From positions 71,895,085 through 71,959,084 of the forward strand of contig CP092877.1 in the NCBI GenBank assembly GCA_030710605.1: 64,000 bases of DNA. Direction: 5' to 3'. The notes below the pieces were generated by a model. The model ran no database searches. It saw only the letters and a list, made by a program, of their open reading frames with translations, and was not told the origin of the DNA. Shown in pieces: positions 31,544 to 40,587 of the stretch. Numbering within the stretch: the first letter of the stretch is position 1; each line of letters begins with the position of its first letter. The stretch comes from Cordylochernes scorpioides. Its lineage: Eukaryota; Arthropoda; Arachnida; Pseudoscorpiones; Chernetidae. The position numbers and the translations under genes were made by a program.

Positions 31544-31825
31544 AGACTGTATATGTATACACAGAAAGAAACTAAATAACATACATCAAATACATTAAAA
31601 TAAATAAATAAGATATATATTGATAAGAGAAAATCAATCCTTATATTGAATTTTGATATTGTAAGGAATATTAGCTGGTTTTATTTCTTCAATAGAGTAG
31701 ATAGTGTTTTTTTCCTTATTTGAAGACAAAACACAAGATTTCAAACACCTTAGTTTCAATCAAAACATATCAATATTCTATTGATTAAACAATAAATACT
31801 TTTGGTCATTGAGGTACAGCCTGCA

Positions 31826-31865
31826 CCATACTGATGAGGGCCAACAGCCTGAAATACATTTGTGG
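31826..31865 (+). ncRNA. Hammerhead-ribozyme-like motif, plus strand
   Basis: Core CTGATGA at 31831-31837, stem II GGGC/GCCT around CAACA, GAA at 31851-31853, a two-pair stem III (AT-AC-AT), U at 31860 as the cleavage-site base, and stem I CCATA/TGTGG including one G-U wobble. This fits the minimal type I hammerhead with a tiny stem III known from Penelope-like elements and animal retrozymes. Stem II has a G-U pair and H17 is U rather than C, so activity is uncertain. Confidence 0.5.
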
Positions 31866-31974
31866 GGTTGGCTTTTCTTGATTTATCATGAAAATGGGTT
31901 GGTCAAATATAATGAACAAGTTAAATCTCTATGTTCTATAGATGGAAATTTTGCTGGAAGGATATTTATCTAAA

Positions 31975-32222
31975 GAGACAAGGGTCGCCTCTCCCGTCAA
32001 AACCAGACACCATCTATTGACTGTTGCCGCAAACTAGCGACCTCGGGTCGGTGACAAAGCCACAACAGCAGCTTTGGCAAACTGCGTCCACCTAGAGACC
32101 ATGGTTTCGGGCTAATGGCCCTCGTCAGCCTAGGAGATCTAATGGAATCTTGACAATCTGCCAAAGAGGTATTTAGCATGATGGCATCTGGTTTTGACGT
32201 CTCTTTGACTTGTCTCTTTAGC
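31975..32222 (-). mobile_element. Small element with hammerhead motif and inverted ends
   Basis: AAGAGACAAG and CGTCAAAACCAGACACCATC on the left match, inverted, GATGGCATCTGGTTTTGACG and CTTGTCTCTTT on the right. About 250 bp long, with the hammerhead on the minus strand in the middle. It is not found elsewhere in the window. A 60-codon open frame overlaps it but shows no domain. Confidence 0.5.
32091..32134 (-). ncRNA. Complete minimal type I hammerhead ribozyme motif, minus strand
   Basis: Reading the minus strand: stem I 5' strand CCTAGG, core CTGACGA (32128-32122), stem II GGGC/GCCC closing CATTA, GAA (32108-32106), stem III ACC-AT-GGT, C17 at 32097, stem I 3' strand TCTAGG (32096-32091). 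Stem I forms six pairs including one U-G, and every conserved core base is present. Cleavage would fall between 32097 and 32096. The very short stem III is typical of Penelope-like/retrozyme hammerheads that act as dimers. Confidence 0.75.
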
Positions 32223-32250
32223 TTTATGCTCTAGTTATAATAAATAATGA

Positions 32251-32256
32251 TTTATT
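32251..32256 (-). terminator. Candidate poly-A signal (AATAAA) of the C345C gene
   Basis: AATAAA on the minus strand (TTTATT on plus) lies 155 bases past the stop codon at 32411. It falls just before the hammerhead-bearing element. A second AATAA-type string is close by. Distance and strand are right; no transcript evidence. Confidence 0.4.
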
Positions 32257-32410
32257 GTCAAAAAAATAGGGTCTACCAAGTGTTTACCAAAAATGTTGTG
32301 TGAAAGCAATATACACAGTATCTAGTAGTTTATTAGGTAGAGTCAAGAGTAAGTAGCATGTTAAGTATTGTGTGATGACAGCTATGATACAACTGGTGGA
32401 GAGATGAGCA

Positions 32411-32694
32411 TTAGGAACAGGAAGTGGCCTGTAGATAGGCCTCCAGCCACCTCATGGACTTCTGGAGCTGCTTCAGACGGTGAGTGGCTGGGTTAGTGGA
32501 CTCCCAGTGGTAGATGGTGGAGGTCTGGTCCAGGAGATAGCGGACCTGGGTGTGTCCCTCCTGTGTCAGCACTCTGGGTCCGTCCCTGCCCATGATCACG
32601 TAGGTCTCCCCTTCTATCAACTCTGACGATTCGCAGTTCTGGTCACTCATGAGGTACCTTCTCTGGCCCTCCACGTCTACCCCATTCTCCAATC
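32411..32694 (-). CDS. Complement C3/C4/C5-like protein, last coding exon (C345C domain)
   Basis: Complement C3-type proteins are secreted thioester proteins whose C-terminus is a netrin-like C345C domain that helps assemble the convertase. The acceptor is CTGTCCATGCAG|GA. The exon then encodes GQRRYLMSDQNC, the ETYVIMGRDG strand (compare the YLMWG-type strand in C3), a RYLLDQTSTIYHW segment in the place of the C3 IIGKDTWVEHW stretch, and SMRWLEAYLQATSCS with a final cysteine and TAA at 32413-32411. Phase 1 matches the exon at 33964-34047. One of the usual domain cysteines (in the WP-X-X-E-C region) seems absent. The upstream gene body is not in the window. Assignment to the C3/C4/C5 family is good, the exact member is open. 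Confidence 0.72.
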
Positions 32695-32699
32695 CTGCA

Positions 32700-33960
32700 T
32701 GGACAGACAGGTTTGAAACTTCCACAGTTTATAGTAAGGATAGAAGAGGAGATTGGTGGTTTAAATTGATTTTTAAAAAGTACCTCCTGATTAAGAAAAA
32801 GAACGTTTCCAAAGCGGCTATTTTTATTTATTCTGATAGATGGTGCAAGTCATGAGCAACCATCAGTTTGAAGGTTTCTTATAACCCTTTGTATGGTGGG
32901 TCTACTGGATTCCAATATACTCATCCTTGGAGATTTCAACATCAATCTTGGGGCTGTTCCCTCAACAACACTGAGGGCTCAGCACCTTCATTAATGACAA
33001 AAACCTCACAATTGTGTCCCATGGTTATTAAAATAAAGAAAGAAGAATAACCCTTTGTGGACCAGTGTGTAGGACATATTTAAATCTTCCAAGACACCAT
33101 ATTTGGACAGCTATTTACCAACAACTGTCCACGTTCCCCATACCTCTTTCACCAACTATATTTCCCTCCATCCTTCTAGCTCATGACTTATTTCCGGTGG
33201 ATTTTTTAAAATAGTTTCTAATGGGCTCTTAAGTCAAGTCGCAATAGGATGTTTCTTTTGAGTTTTATAAATATCAAAGTGTTTTTTCTGGTAATAAAAC
33301 TAATGGATATCTTTATTGTATTGAAAAAATAGAGAATGTTGTTTTGACGCTGTAAATACATGGAGTAAATGTCATGTACATGGGTAAATCCAAAATCATG
33401 ATGAAAATTTAAAAATTCCTCTCTCATGAAAACTCATTCCAGTAGCAATCTTTTAGAATCAGTAATTTCCTCTTATGTAATTGGAACTCATTGATGATAT
33501 GGTACAATTTGGAATATAGGTTAGAAACATAAAAAGGCTAAATCCAAATTAATAAAATGTTTGTGATATTTTGATAACAATTTGTTACCAATATCAGAAA
33601 AAAAAAATACTAAAACACTGTTACCAAAATATCACAAACATTTATTAATTTGGATTTAGTATTGTTACCTTATGTGAAACTTGTTGAGAAGTAAAACATA
33701 TCCTCAGTTATTTCTTTGTGAGGAAAATAGTACAAAAGTGTGAGAAATTGTACTGGGATCATAAATAAAGAGACATCTCCTGATCTAAAAGTGTCTGATA
33801 GCTTGCACCACTGAATCAACTAATCGTTTGCCAATTCTGGAATAATTAAAAATCAACAATTAGTTGATAGTTATTCTGACAGGTGATGGACAGTAACTTT
33901 TAGTTGTATGATCAGGAGATGTCTTAAAATATTTCTTTGGTGTTAAATTCCACTTATTGT
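32700..33960 (-). other. Intron of the C345C gene, filled with repeats
   Basis: Bounded by donor GAAG|GTAACA (33963-33959) and acceptor ATGCAG (32700-32695). It contains fold-back repeat B pieces at 32800-32860 and 33725-33925, and a diverged hammerhead-like fold-back at 33497-33670. It also has a C-poor stretch near 32880-33040 with short frames that I regard as non-coding. Confidence 0.6.
33497..33670. mobile_element. Fold-back element, diverged TTTGTGATATTTTG subfamily
   Basis: Starts GGTACAATTTGGAATATAGG and has inverted TAATAAAATGTTTGTGATAT / ATATCACAAACATTTATTAA arms. It ends GGTATTGTTACC-like. It resembles the copy at 22340-22440. The hammerhead-like core is eroded. Confidence 0.5.
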
Positions 33961-33963
33961 TAC

Positions 33964-34047
33964 CTTCCTTGATGACCTTAGTGATACGGAAGGTCTGGAG
34001 AGCATAACCATTCCTCCTCTTCATGGACATCATGGTTCCCTTCCACA
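33964..34047 (-). CDS. Complement C3/C4/C5-like protein, penultimate coding exon
   Basis: 84 bases between acceptor TGTGTTCCAG|TG (34048) and donor GAAG|GTAACA. In phase it encodes VWKGTMMSMKRRNGY and ALQTFRITKVIKEG. This lines up without gaps with the C3 segment that begins V-Y-K-T and ends T-I-K-E-G, the first strands of the C345C domain. It joins in phase 1 to the last exon (…IKEG then LENGVDVEGQRRY). The next upstream exon, which should carry the domain's first cysteine, is not visible before the gap at 34497. A slightly earlier acceptor (GATGTAG) is possible but would add residues not expected in the family. Confidence 0.7.
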
Positions 34048-34352
34048 CTGGAACACAGATATATACTACATCTTTCATATATTGTAAATGATCAACTCAA
34101 TAATACACAACAATTATAGTGGGTCTCATAGAGCTAAGGGAGGATGGAGAAGTAGATTAGAAACGTTTTAAGTTCCTGAATCTGTTTGATTTATATATAA
34201 TGGGTGGTTGGTATGGTTACATTTTTTAATTGTTACTTTAATATTTTATACATAGGGCCTTAAAAAATATATACCTTTAACCTAACCTGGCTAGATTTAA
34301 ATTAAAATTATTTATTTAAAGACCTTTTAGTTCAGTAAAACTATAACATTTT

Positions 34353-34496
34353 GGTTAACTTGGCTACATCACCCAAGATAGAAAATAACAACAAGGTCTA
34401 CCCCACTTGCCCAAAATGTAGCTTGGCGCCTGCAGCTCCAGAACACATTTTGGCTTGCATTAGATGCGCTAAACAGGACTTTTGGGAGAGGCGCTG
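34353..34496 (+). pseudogene. LINE ORF2 C-terminal zinc-knuckle fragment, cut by the gap
   Basis: VYPTCPKCSLAPAAPEHILA followed by CI gives C-X2-C-X8-H-X4-C, as in the LINE at 23939-24300 but a different subfamily. It continues CAKQDFWERR up to the N run. It lies on the opposite strand to the C345C gene, probably inside an intron. What lies beyond is unknown. Confidence 0.62.
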
Positions 34497-34596
34497 NNNN
34501 NNNNNNNNNNNNNNNNNNNNNNNNNNNNNNNNNNNNNNNNNNNNNNNNNNNNNNNNNNNNNNNNNNNNNNNNNNNNNNNNNNNNNNNNNNNNNNNN
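34497..34596. other. Assembly gap of exactly 100 N
   Basis: A round 100-base N run is the usual placeholder for a scaffold join of unknown length. It is bordered by a LINE fragment on the left and a SINE fragment on the right, the kind of places where contigs end. Confidence 0.97.
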
Positions 34597-34628
34597 CAAT
34601 GTCTACACATATGAAAAGCAGTTCGACT
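34597..34628 (-). mobile_element. SINE fragment at the gap edge
   Basis: TGTCTACACATATGAAAAGC followed by AGTTCGACT matches the body of the SINE family (compare 8252-8280). The rest is either in the gap or was never there; the following AT-rich sequence (34629-34877) has no partner in the window. Confidence 0.6.
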
Positions 34629-34877
34629 ATATATTTTTAATTAATATTATGAATTGGGCCTCATTTTTTTATTTAATTAACTTAGAAATTTTCATGACTT
34701 TTAGAGAGGATCACAAAATTGCTTTAATACATATTTTTATACATGAAAAAAAATTGCAAATACTTTTTATTATAAGTGAATAGTTGCAGTGAGAAGAGAA
34801 AGTGAATAAATTAGGAAAATAAAGCTAAAATTGTATTTACAGAAGTATGATGTTTTAAATAAATATTTTATAGGGTT

Positions 34878-35587
34878 ATAAACACAAGGTAATAAGACCA
34901 AATCCAAATAAATAAATAGTGTGTGACGTTTCGGTAACAGCGTTGTTACCATCTTCAGACAAAAGTACTAAAGCTTTTCAGTAGTAGTAGCTTTTCATCA
35001 AGAAGTACATTCAGTACTTTTGTCTGAAGATGGTAACAACGCTGCTACCGAAACGTCACACACTATTTTATTTATTTGGAATTTGGTCTTATTACCTTGT
35101 GTTTATAATCTACTAGCTGAATGACCCGGGCAACGCCCGTGTTTTAATTTAGACACGTGGACCTGTTGGATCATTAACGCCCGTGTTTTACCCAATTGAA
35201 TGTTTTTATTCAAATACTATTTGTTACAATTATAAATTTGAGCCTTAAATAAATGCATATATAGTTAATAACTGTAGCCTATGTGCTTTATCTGTCTATG
35301 TACTGTTGGCTTCCGTAGGCGTCTCTTACTGGGAAAAAGAAAGGGAGGATTCCATTTAGTTATTAACTAATATATGCATTTATTTAAGGAGCGACCTGCT
35401 CCAACACAATAGTTACAAAAAGCGAGTGGGGGGGCAAAGTCAAAAACAAAGTGTCTCGCGCATTGGCGGCGCAATCGTAGCGAACCAATAGGAGAGCGCC
35501 ATTCCAAAAAAAAAGCAAACGGTGACAGAGATGAAGAACGCATGACGCTCGTAACTGTATATAGAATAATCCAAATTGTGCCTTATC
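34878..35587 (+). mobile_element. Hammerhead-like fold-back element with 13-bp TSD, right-arm inner edge
   Basis: Short arm ATAAACACAAGG, two GTAACA hairpin cores, extended arm ending TGTGCCTTATC. The 13-base duplication ATTTTATAGGGTT is at 34865-34877 and 35588-35600. It is interrupted by the Helitron at 35113-35566. The allele at 31313-31543 has the duplication on one side only. Confidence 0.82.
35113..35566 (-). mobile_element. Non-autonomous Helitron inside a fold-back element, right arm only
   Basis: The 3' end (minus strand) is CGGGTCATTCAGCTAG with a GGGC-GTT-GCCC hairpin. The 5' end is TCTATATACAG at 35565-35555. It splits the host string AATCTATAATCC between A and T; the intact string is seen in other fold-back copies and in the left allele near 31330. 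Contains a CpG-rich core (35400-35550). The body matches 51130-51190. Confidence 0.85.
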
Positions 35588-36129
35588 ATTTTATAGGGTT
35601 GTTTGCTTTTAGGCTAGAACCCTATCTAGTGTACATTCTAGCTGATCATCAAATCTTTAAATGGCATGCATGTCTTTCCTCTTCTGTATGTTATCTTAAA
35701 TATCAGAATGTTACTCTCTGAGACACCTCATTATGTCAGTGACCACTTAAGTTAGGCCTAAATTGTACAGGAGAAAACAAAAATAGCATGCAGATGGTAT
35801 TTGTGATTCGGCATTGTAATACATTTAAGCATATGATAAGGCACAATTTGAATTATAGATTATAAACCCAAGGTAATAAGACCCAATCAAATAAATAAAT
35901 AATGTGTGGCGTTTCAGTAAAAACGCTGTAACCAAAATGTCACACACTATTTGTTTATTTAGATTTGACCTTGTTCCTTTAGTTTCTATTCTATAATGCA
36001 AACTGTATCAATTCAACACTTACTTTAATTCAACTGAAAGCACTGATCCCTTGGAGTGTTTGAGTTTAGACAGTATGAATTTAACAGAAACAAACATTTC
36101 CAACCAAGTGATGACCAAAGGGTCACACA

Positions 36130-37080
36130 GTTTAGCATCTCTCTCTCTCTCTCTCTGTACAGTAAACTTTGTGAGTTTCCTAGTTTAACAAATTATCCTG
36201 TAACTAGGGTTCAGCAAGGTCAAAGTTAGGTAATGCAATAGCTAGGTCCGATTTCAATTTAGAAAAAGTGTGAAACACTTTCTCACATATGGAAATAGGG
36301 TTTCTATAACTTGAATTTTAGTTACTATAAAAGTAGTTAACACGGATCTAAGTTTTAGTAAAAACCTGTTGTGTATGCAGTTCCTATTACTAGTCTTCTT
36401 CTTCTTCCTTATCTCCACTCAATCATATTAGGGTCTGGATGAAGTAAAATGCATCTACCTTTGTCATTAAGACTGGGAGCACTACTTAGTGGCAGGCTGA
36501 CTTAGCTTCAAAAGAAATGGCCGCCTCTGACATGAGGAACAGACGCCATGTGCAGCTGCTCCTAACATGGAGTACAAACGCTGCTCATCCTGTGACCCTG
36601 GATTAGGAACCCTTACAGGGTACTATCAGCCCGGCCAGCTGAACCCAGGTTTTTTAGTGAGCTTGTTACTGCTCCCCCTCCTCGTATTACTAGTCACTTA
36701 TAGAATCAGTGAAGTATCCATTCTACATCACTCTGCCATAGGTCCCTGAGTGGATGTGGTGCTTATCTCCTTATCATACAGAGTAATTAGGTGTGTGTCC
36801 TGTTGATGGGAACATTACACAAAGGTAGGACTTTACCTGTTAACATTTAGCTGGGTTTATTAGGACAGCCTTCATGCCTAGGATACCAGGAGTACAAGAC
36901 TTCAGACATTGTCCTGCACAGGGTCACCTCCCTACCACACTAACTGCACTTGAGGCTGAGTGGCTGTTATTATTGACACCACATGGATAGAATTAGATGC
37001 TGGTCAGGTTTCTAATCTAGCTAAGTCTAGGATGAACAACAACCAAAGCCTGTCTGTTCTCACTTGTTTACACAGGCATG
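36130..37080. repeat. Right-arm copy of the local inverted duplication with repeat D
   Basis: Counterpart of 29690-30780. Contains a (CT)n run at 36140-36157 absent from the left arm, and repeat D at 36450-36680 with a 60-codon frame that is also open in the left copy but has no domain. Confidence 0.5.
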
Positions 37081-37191
37081 ATGGTGGCAAGCAGGCCAAC
37101 TGTTCTTGTAACACATGACCAAGAATATTGAGATACCAAAAATACAGATATAAAAATGGTTAAATAAATAAATAAAATGTATTTACAGGAA

Positions 37192-37337
37192 TGATAAGGC
37201 ACAATTTGGATTATAGATTATAAACACAAGGTAATAAGACCAAATCCAAATAAATAGTGTGTGACATTTCGGTAACAGCGTTGTTACCGAAACGTCACAC
37301 ACTATTTATTTATTTGGATTTGATCTTATTACCGTGT
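37192..37337 (-). mobile_element. Hammerhead-like fold-back element with 13-bp TSD, right arm only
   Basis: The duplication GTATTTACAGGAA lies at 37179-37191 and 37338-37350. Extended arm TGATAAGGCACAATTTGG, arms meeting at CGGTAACAGCGTTGTTACCG, short arm TCTTATTACCGTGT. The left arm lacks it (near 29490, AATGTAAATACATTTT). A recent insertion that fixes the ends of the family. Confidence 0.87.
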
Positions 37338-37724
37338 GTATTTACAGGAAGTTATTGAATTGTCTCAATGCTCTGTAAAAATGCACACCAATACATACAA
37401 AATTGTTAATAAATTATAATTTAACTTCTTCGGTCAACTAAGGGATCAGAATTTTTGGTTTAAAATCAAGTCAGTGTTGAATTATAGTCAACAACAACAA
37501 CAAAAAAGCCTTTATTTAGGGTCACTGACCCTATACAGGATTCACCAGAGGTATGCATAAGAACAAAGCAGTGAGACAAAGGAAATAACGATATATACAG
37601 AGTAGAAAGAGAAAAAGAAAAAAAAACAAGAAAAGGAAAAAAAAATAATAATAATAATAAGAAAGAGGGAAGCAAGAAATCAACACAAAAAGAGTAGCAG
37701 TAAGAAAGTGAGGAGTGAGTATCA

Positions 37725-38302
37725 CTTGGCCTTCTTCTGAGATATGGACTTGTGGAAACCATAAAATGCCGTAGCAATATACTTATTCTGGGTCATATTG
37801 TCAATTATTGATGGAAGTGAAGCACAAGAGTTGCCCAGTTTTGAGCATAAGGGTTCTTCTTTCAGAGCAGAGCAATCAAAAATATAGTGAGTGATTTCAT
37901 TTTTTAGTTTTGAATTACAGAAGGTACAAGTCGGGTCCTCACCGCAGAGCATCTTGGTGTGGTTTTCTCTAAAAAAACTTGAAAGTATTCTAACTTGTGC
38001 GAGTAGTCTTACAACCGGGAAAGGAAAATCCCCTAAAAGGTATCCCTCCGTCATGAAAGATATGTGAATGTCTTTGAAGTGAGAGTATAGCTTAGATTTA
38101 TCCATTCTTGTAAGGTCGTTTTGTATAGATTGGTCTGCCGCTGTTTTTAAGAGCCCTGTAATCGCGCTCCTCAGCGTTTCAGGGTCATCACAGGAAACAA
38201 GTGCAGGGGATCCATTATTTTTAAACAGATTGGTGAGCTTTTTAATGAAAGCGATGGGTGTGCCCGAAGCATTAGACAGTTCCCGTGTTCTATTAAAACA
38301 TA
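37725..38302 (-). pseudogene. LINE ORF2 C-terminal region
   Basis: An open frame of about 190 codons begins after the nested element with NRTRELSNASG. It carries a helical region and the knuckle CTFCNSKLKNEITHYIFDC (C-X2-C-X8-H-X4-C), then a serine/lysine-rich end ISQKKAK and stop. The preceding piece, on the far side of the nested element (39766-39826), reads LKYWLRVLNMSSDRLP in a frame one base off, so the source copy was already broken or the join is imperfect. The reverse-transcriptase catalytic part was never copied. The tail and UTR suggest the group of 9370-9790. Confidence 0.7.
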
Positions 38303-38304
38303 TA

Positions 38305-39763
38305 CAGTAAAACCCCTCTATAGTGAACCCCAATGGGACAGAGCTTTTGGTTCACTATAGCCACGGTTCACTATAGCCACAGTTTGGCCATTTTTTTTCA
38401 ACTTTTCTAAATTTTTAGACCATATGAATAAAAAACAGCCAAACAAAAAGGAAAAGGCAGCTACTTAATAATGGTCACTTTGTTTTAATTCCCTAAATTG
38501 ACCTATTTCTTTACAGTAATGCTGAATATCAAAAGAAGTCTTTTGATAATAGGTTATTCTTATCATTAGCATACATGTTTATATATAAACCTATGTATTA
38601 TTTTAAAATTATGCCAAATCCCCTAGGCAAAACATTATTAATTATATATTTAAAAGTATTTTAGAACATCTTTCTCAAATAATATAATACTAAATTTATT
38701 TGAAAAAATGCCTCTAATACCTTGTTGTTTGAAAGGGAAAAGTAAAATTAGAAAATCAGAATTGTCTTAAAATATCGTTATTTCCATCAAAGGAATAAAG
38801 CTCCGTGTATTCTGAATCAATTGAGGATGAATCAAAAGTATCCAATTCAGAAAAATCGGACGCGAAACATGTTGATACGATAGCGCGATCGGTAAAATTG
38901 CGAATAAAAAAACGCCAATTTGCAAACACCAAATCGGTAGGGAAACGGCTGGCCAGGGTGAATATCCGCGAACCCTGAATGAGCAATATACCTAAAAAGA
39001 ATTCCATTCTAAAAATAGAACTGTAGTGGTAGTTTTTGAGACTTTATATGTCGATTTGTTTGTGGCCCATGAGACACGGGTTGGGGGAAATGTTTTTTTT
39101 TTTTTTTCTTCTTCTTCTTCCAATTCCAGTTTCCACATATTCTTCTGAAGTGTATATTAAATTTTATTTTTAACCTCTTATTAAAACCATTTCTGGCTTT
39201 AAAATTATTTGAAATTATTTTTTAGCCTAGATTGAACTTGATATAGAATGCTTCTAAAAGCCACTGTTTTTTTTTTTTTTTTTTTTTTAGAACGCCATTC
39301 TTTGTTTCTTTTCTTTATTTTGGAAGCCATTTGCATTTTTCTTCTATTTCAAAATTGTCGAATGCAAAGATATTCTATTAAATAAAAGTATAATGTGTAA
39401 AAATTTACACAACATACAGCAAAAATAGAATGGAAATGAAAACAATCAATGCCGCTAATTTTTTGTTTTGAAATCGCGATCCGTGAAATCGCGATCCGTG
39501 ATCTGAAACATGCTCAAAATTTTGTTGTTTAATTTTTTTTTTTAAATCACAATTTTAAGTTCGTTATAAACATAGTATTTTTAATAGATTTTATCATTTT
39601 GGGACCGAAAATAGGTTCGTTATAGGGGTAGTTCGTTATTTTAAAAATCGCAAAGTTCGTTATAACGATGGTATTTTCAATGGAATGGAATCGGGAATCG
39701 CCGTGGGTTCGTTATAAGGGAAGGTTCGCTATATCCAGGGTTCGTATTAGCGGGGTTTTACTG
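38305..39763 (-). mobile_element. Tigger/pogo-type element nested in the LINE
   Basis: Ends are CAGTAAAACCCCTCTATAG and, inverted, CAGTAAAACCCCGCTAATAC. TA lies at 38303-38304 and 39764-39765. A minus-strand 83-codon frame (38756-39007) has an acidic C-terminal half (SELDTFDSSSIDSEY...), loosely like the acidic tails of pogo-type transposases, but no DDE residues. It shares both ends and much of the interior with 46296-47576, in opposite orientation. Confidence 0.8.
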
Positions 39764-40071
39764 TACGTGGCAATCTGTCACTGCTCATATTCAACACCCG
39801 CAGCCAATACTTCAGGGTTAATTTTAGTTGAATTATAGTCGGTTAAGATGATTAATAAATCTTCACACCACACATTCACACTCCTAGTGGACTTTTTAAG
39901 TCATTTTTTGTAACACTTAACAGGTAAAGTCTTACCTTTGTGTAGTGTTCCCATCAACAGGACACACACCTAATTACTCTGTATGATAAGGAGATAAGCA
40001 GGGGGTCGGTAAAAGGATGGTCTAAACCGTTGGTTTTTGACCGCTACGACCCGGGTTCGATTCCCGCATTG

Positions 40072-40587
40072 CAGTGTTGGGCATTAAAAAATTATTTTTC
40101 AATTAAATTGAAGTGCAATTAACAATTAATTAATTGTTAATTAGAAAAGTGCAATTAACAATTAATCAATTGTTAATTGTGAAAATTACAATTAACAATT
40201 AATCAATTGTTAATCTTTAATAAATCATTTTAATTAATATTTGCCCAACACTGCCTGAGATAAAAAGTGTTTTTATTAAATACAACACACCTTTACCATC
40301 GTCAGCTGCAGTTGAACGCCTTTTTTCTTTTGCGACAATGATAAATCTGCCAAAGAGTCATAAATTGTCGGACAGCATGTTCGAGAAGAGAGTGGTACTG
40401 AAATGCAGTGTTGGGCATTAAAAAATTATTTTTCAATTAAATTGAAGTGCAATTAACAATTAATTAATTGTTAATTAGAAAAGTGCAATTAACAATTGAT
40501 TAATTGTTAATTGTGAAAATTACAATTAACAATTAATCAATTGTTAATCTTTAATAAATCATTTTAATTAATATTTGCCCAACACTG
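40072..40587 (+). mobile_element. hAT composite: two 182-bp palindromic units around a transposase scrap
   Basis: An 8-base duplication CCGCATTG (40064-40071 and 40588-40595) flanks a 516-bp insertion. Each end is a 182-bp unit (40072-40253 and 40406-40587) that itself starts CAGTGTTGGGCA and ends TGCCCAACACTG. The units are nearly identical and each holds three TTAACAATTAAT-type palindromes. The 152 bases between them encode a piece of hAT transposase. The single outer duplication shows the whole composite moved as one. Confidence 0.88.
40263..40405 (+). pseudogene. hAT transposase C-terminal dimerisation segment
   Basis: Reads YNTPLPSSAAVERLFSFATM then INLPKSHKLSDSMFEKRVVL, the characteristic hAT C-terminal block (P-S-S-A-x-V-E-R-L-F-S followed by R/K-x-x-L-S-D-x-x-F-E-K). 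Only about 47 codons remain. DDE residues and the BED finger are absent. It is bounded directly by the two terminal units. Confidence 0.85.

Larger units (their letters stand above)
37490..39826 (-). mobile_element. 5'-truncated LINE with (TTG)n tail, right arm only, carrying a nested element
   Basis: Minus-strand copy: tail GGCTTTTTTGTTGTTGTTG at 37490-37509, UTR with CCCTAAATAAAGGC, ORF2 C-terminus, truncation at 39826. The 14-base duplication GTTGAATTATAGTC is at 37476-37489 and 39827-39840. The left arm has one copy (reversed, about 29358-29371). The LINE body is split by the Tigger-type element at 38305-39763. Confidence 0.88.

Noticed and set aside
34398-34614. Open frames spanning the N run
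   Set aside because: The middle is unknown sequence, so continuity across the gap is an artefact.
37466-37777. Serine/phenylalanine-rich frames of 64-103 codons on the minus strand
   Set aside because: They run through the 3' UTR of the LINE, driven by an A-rich tract on the plus strand, and do not match any family.
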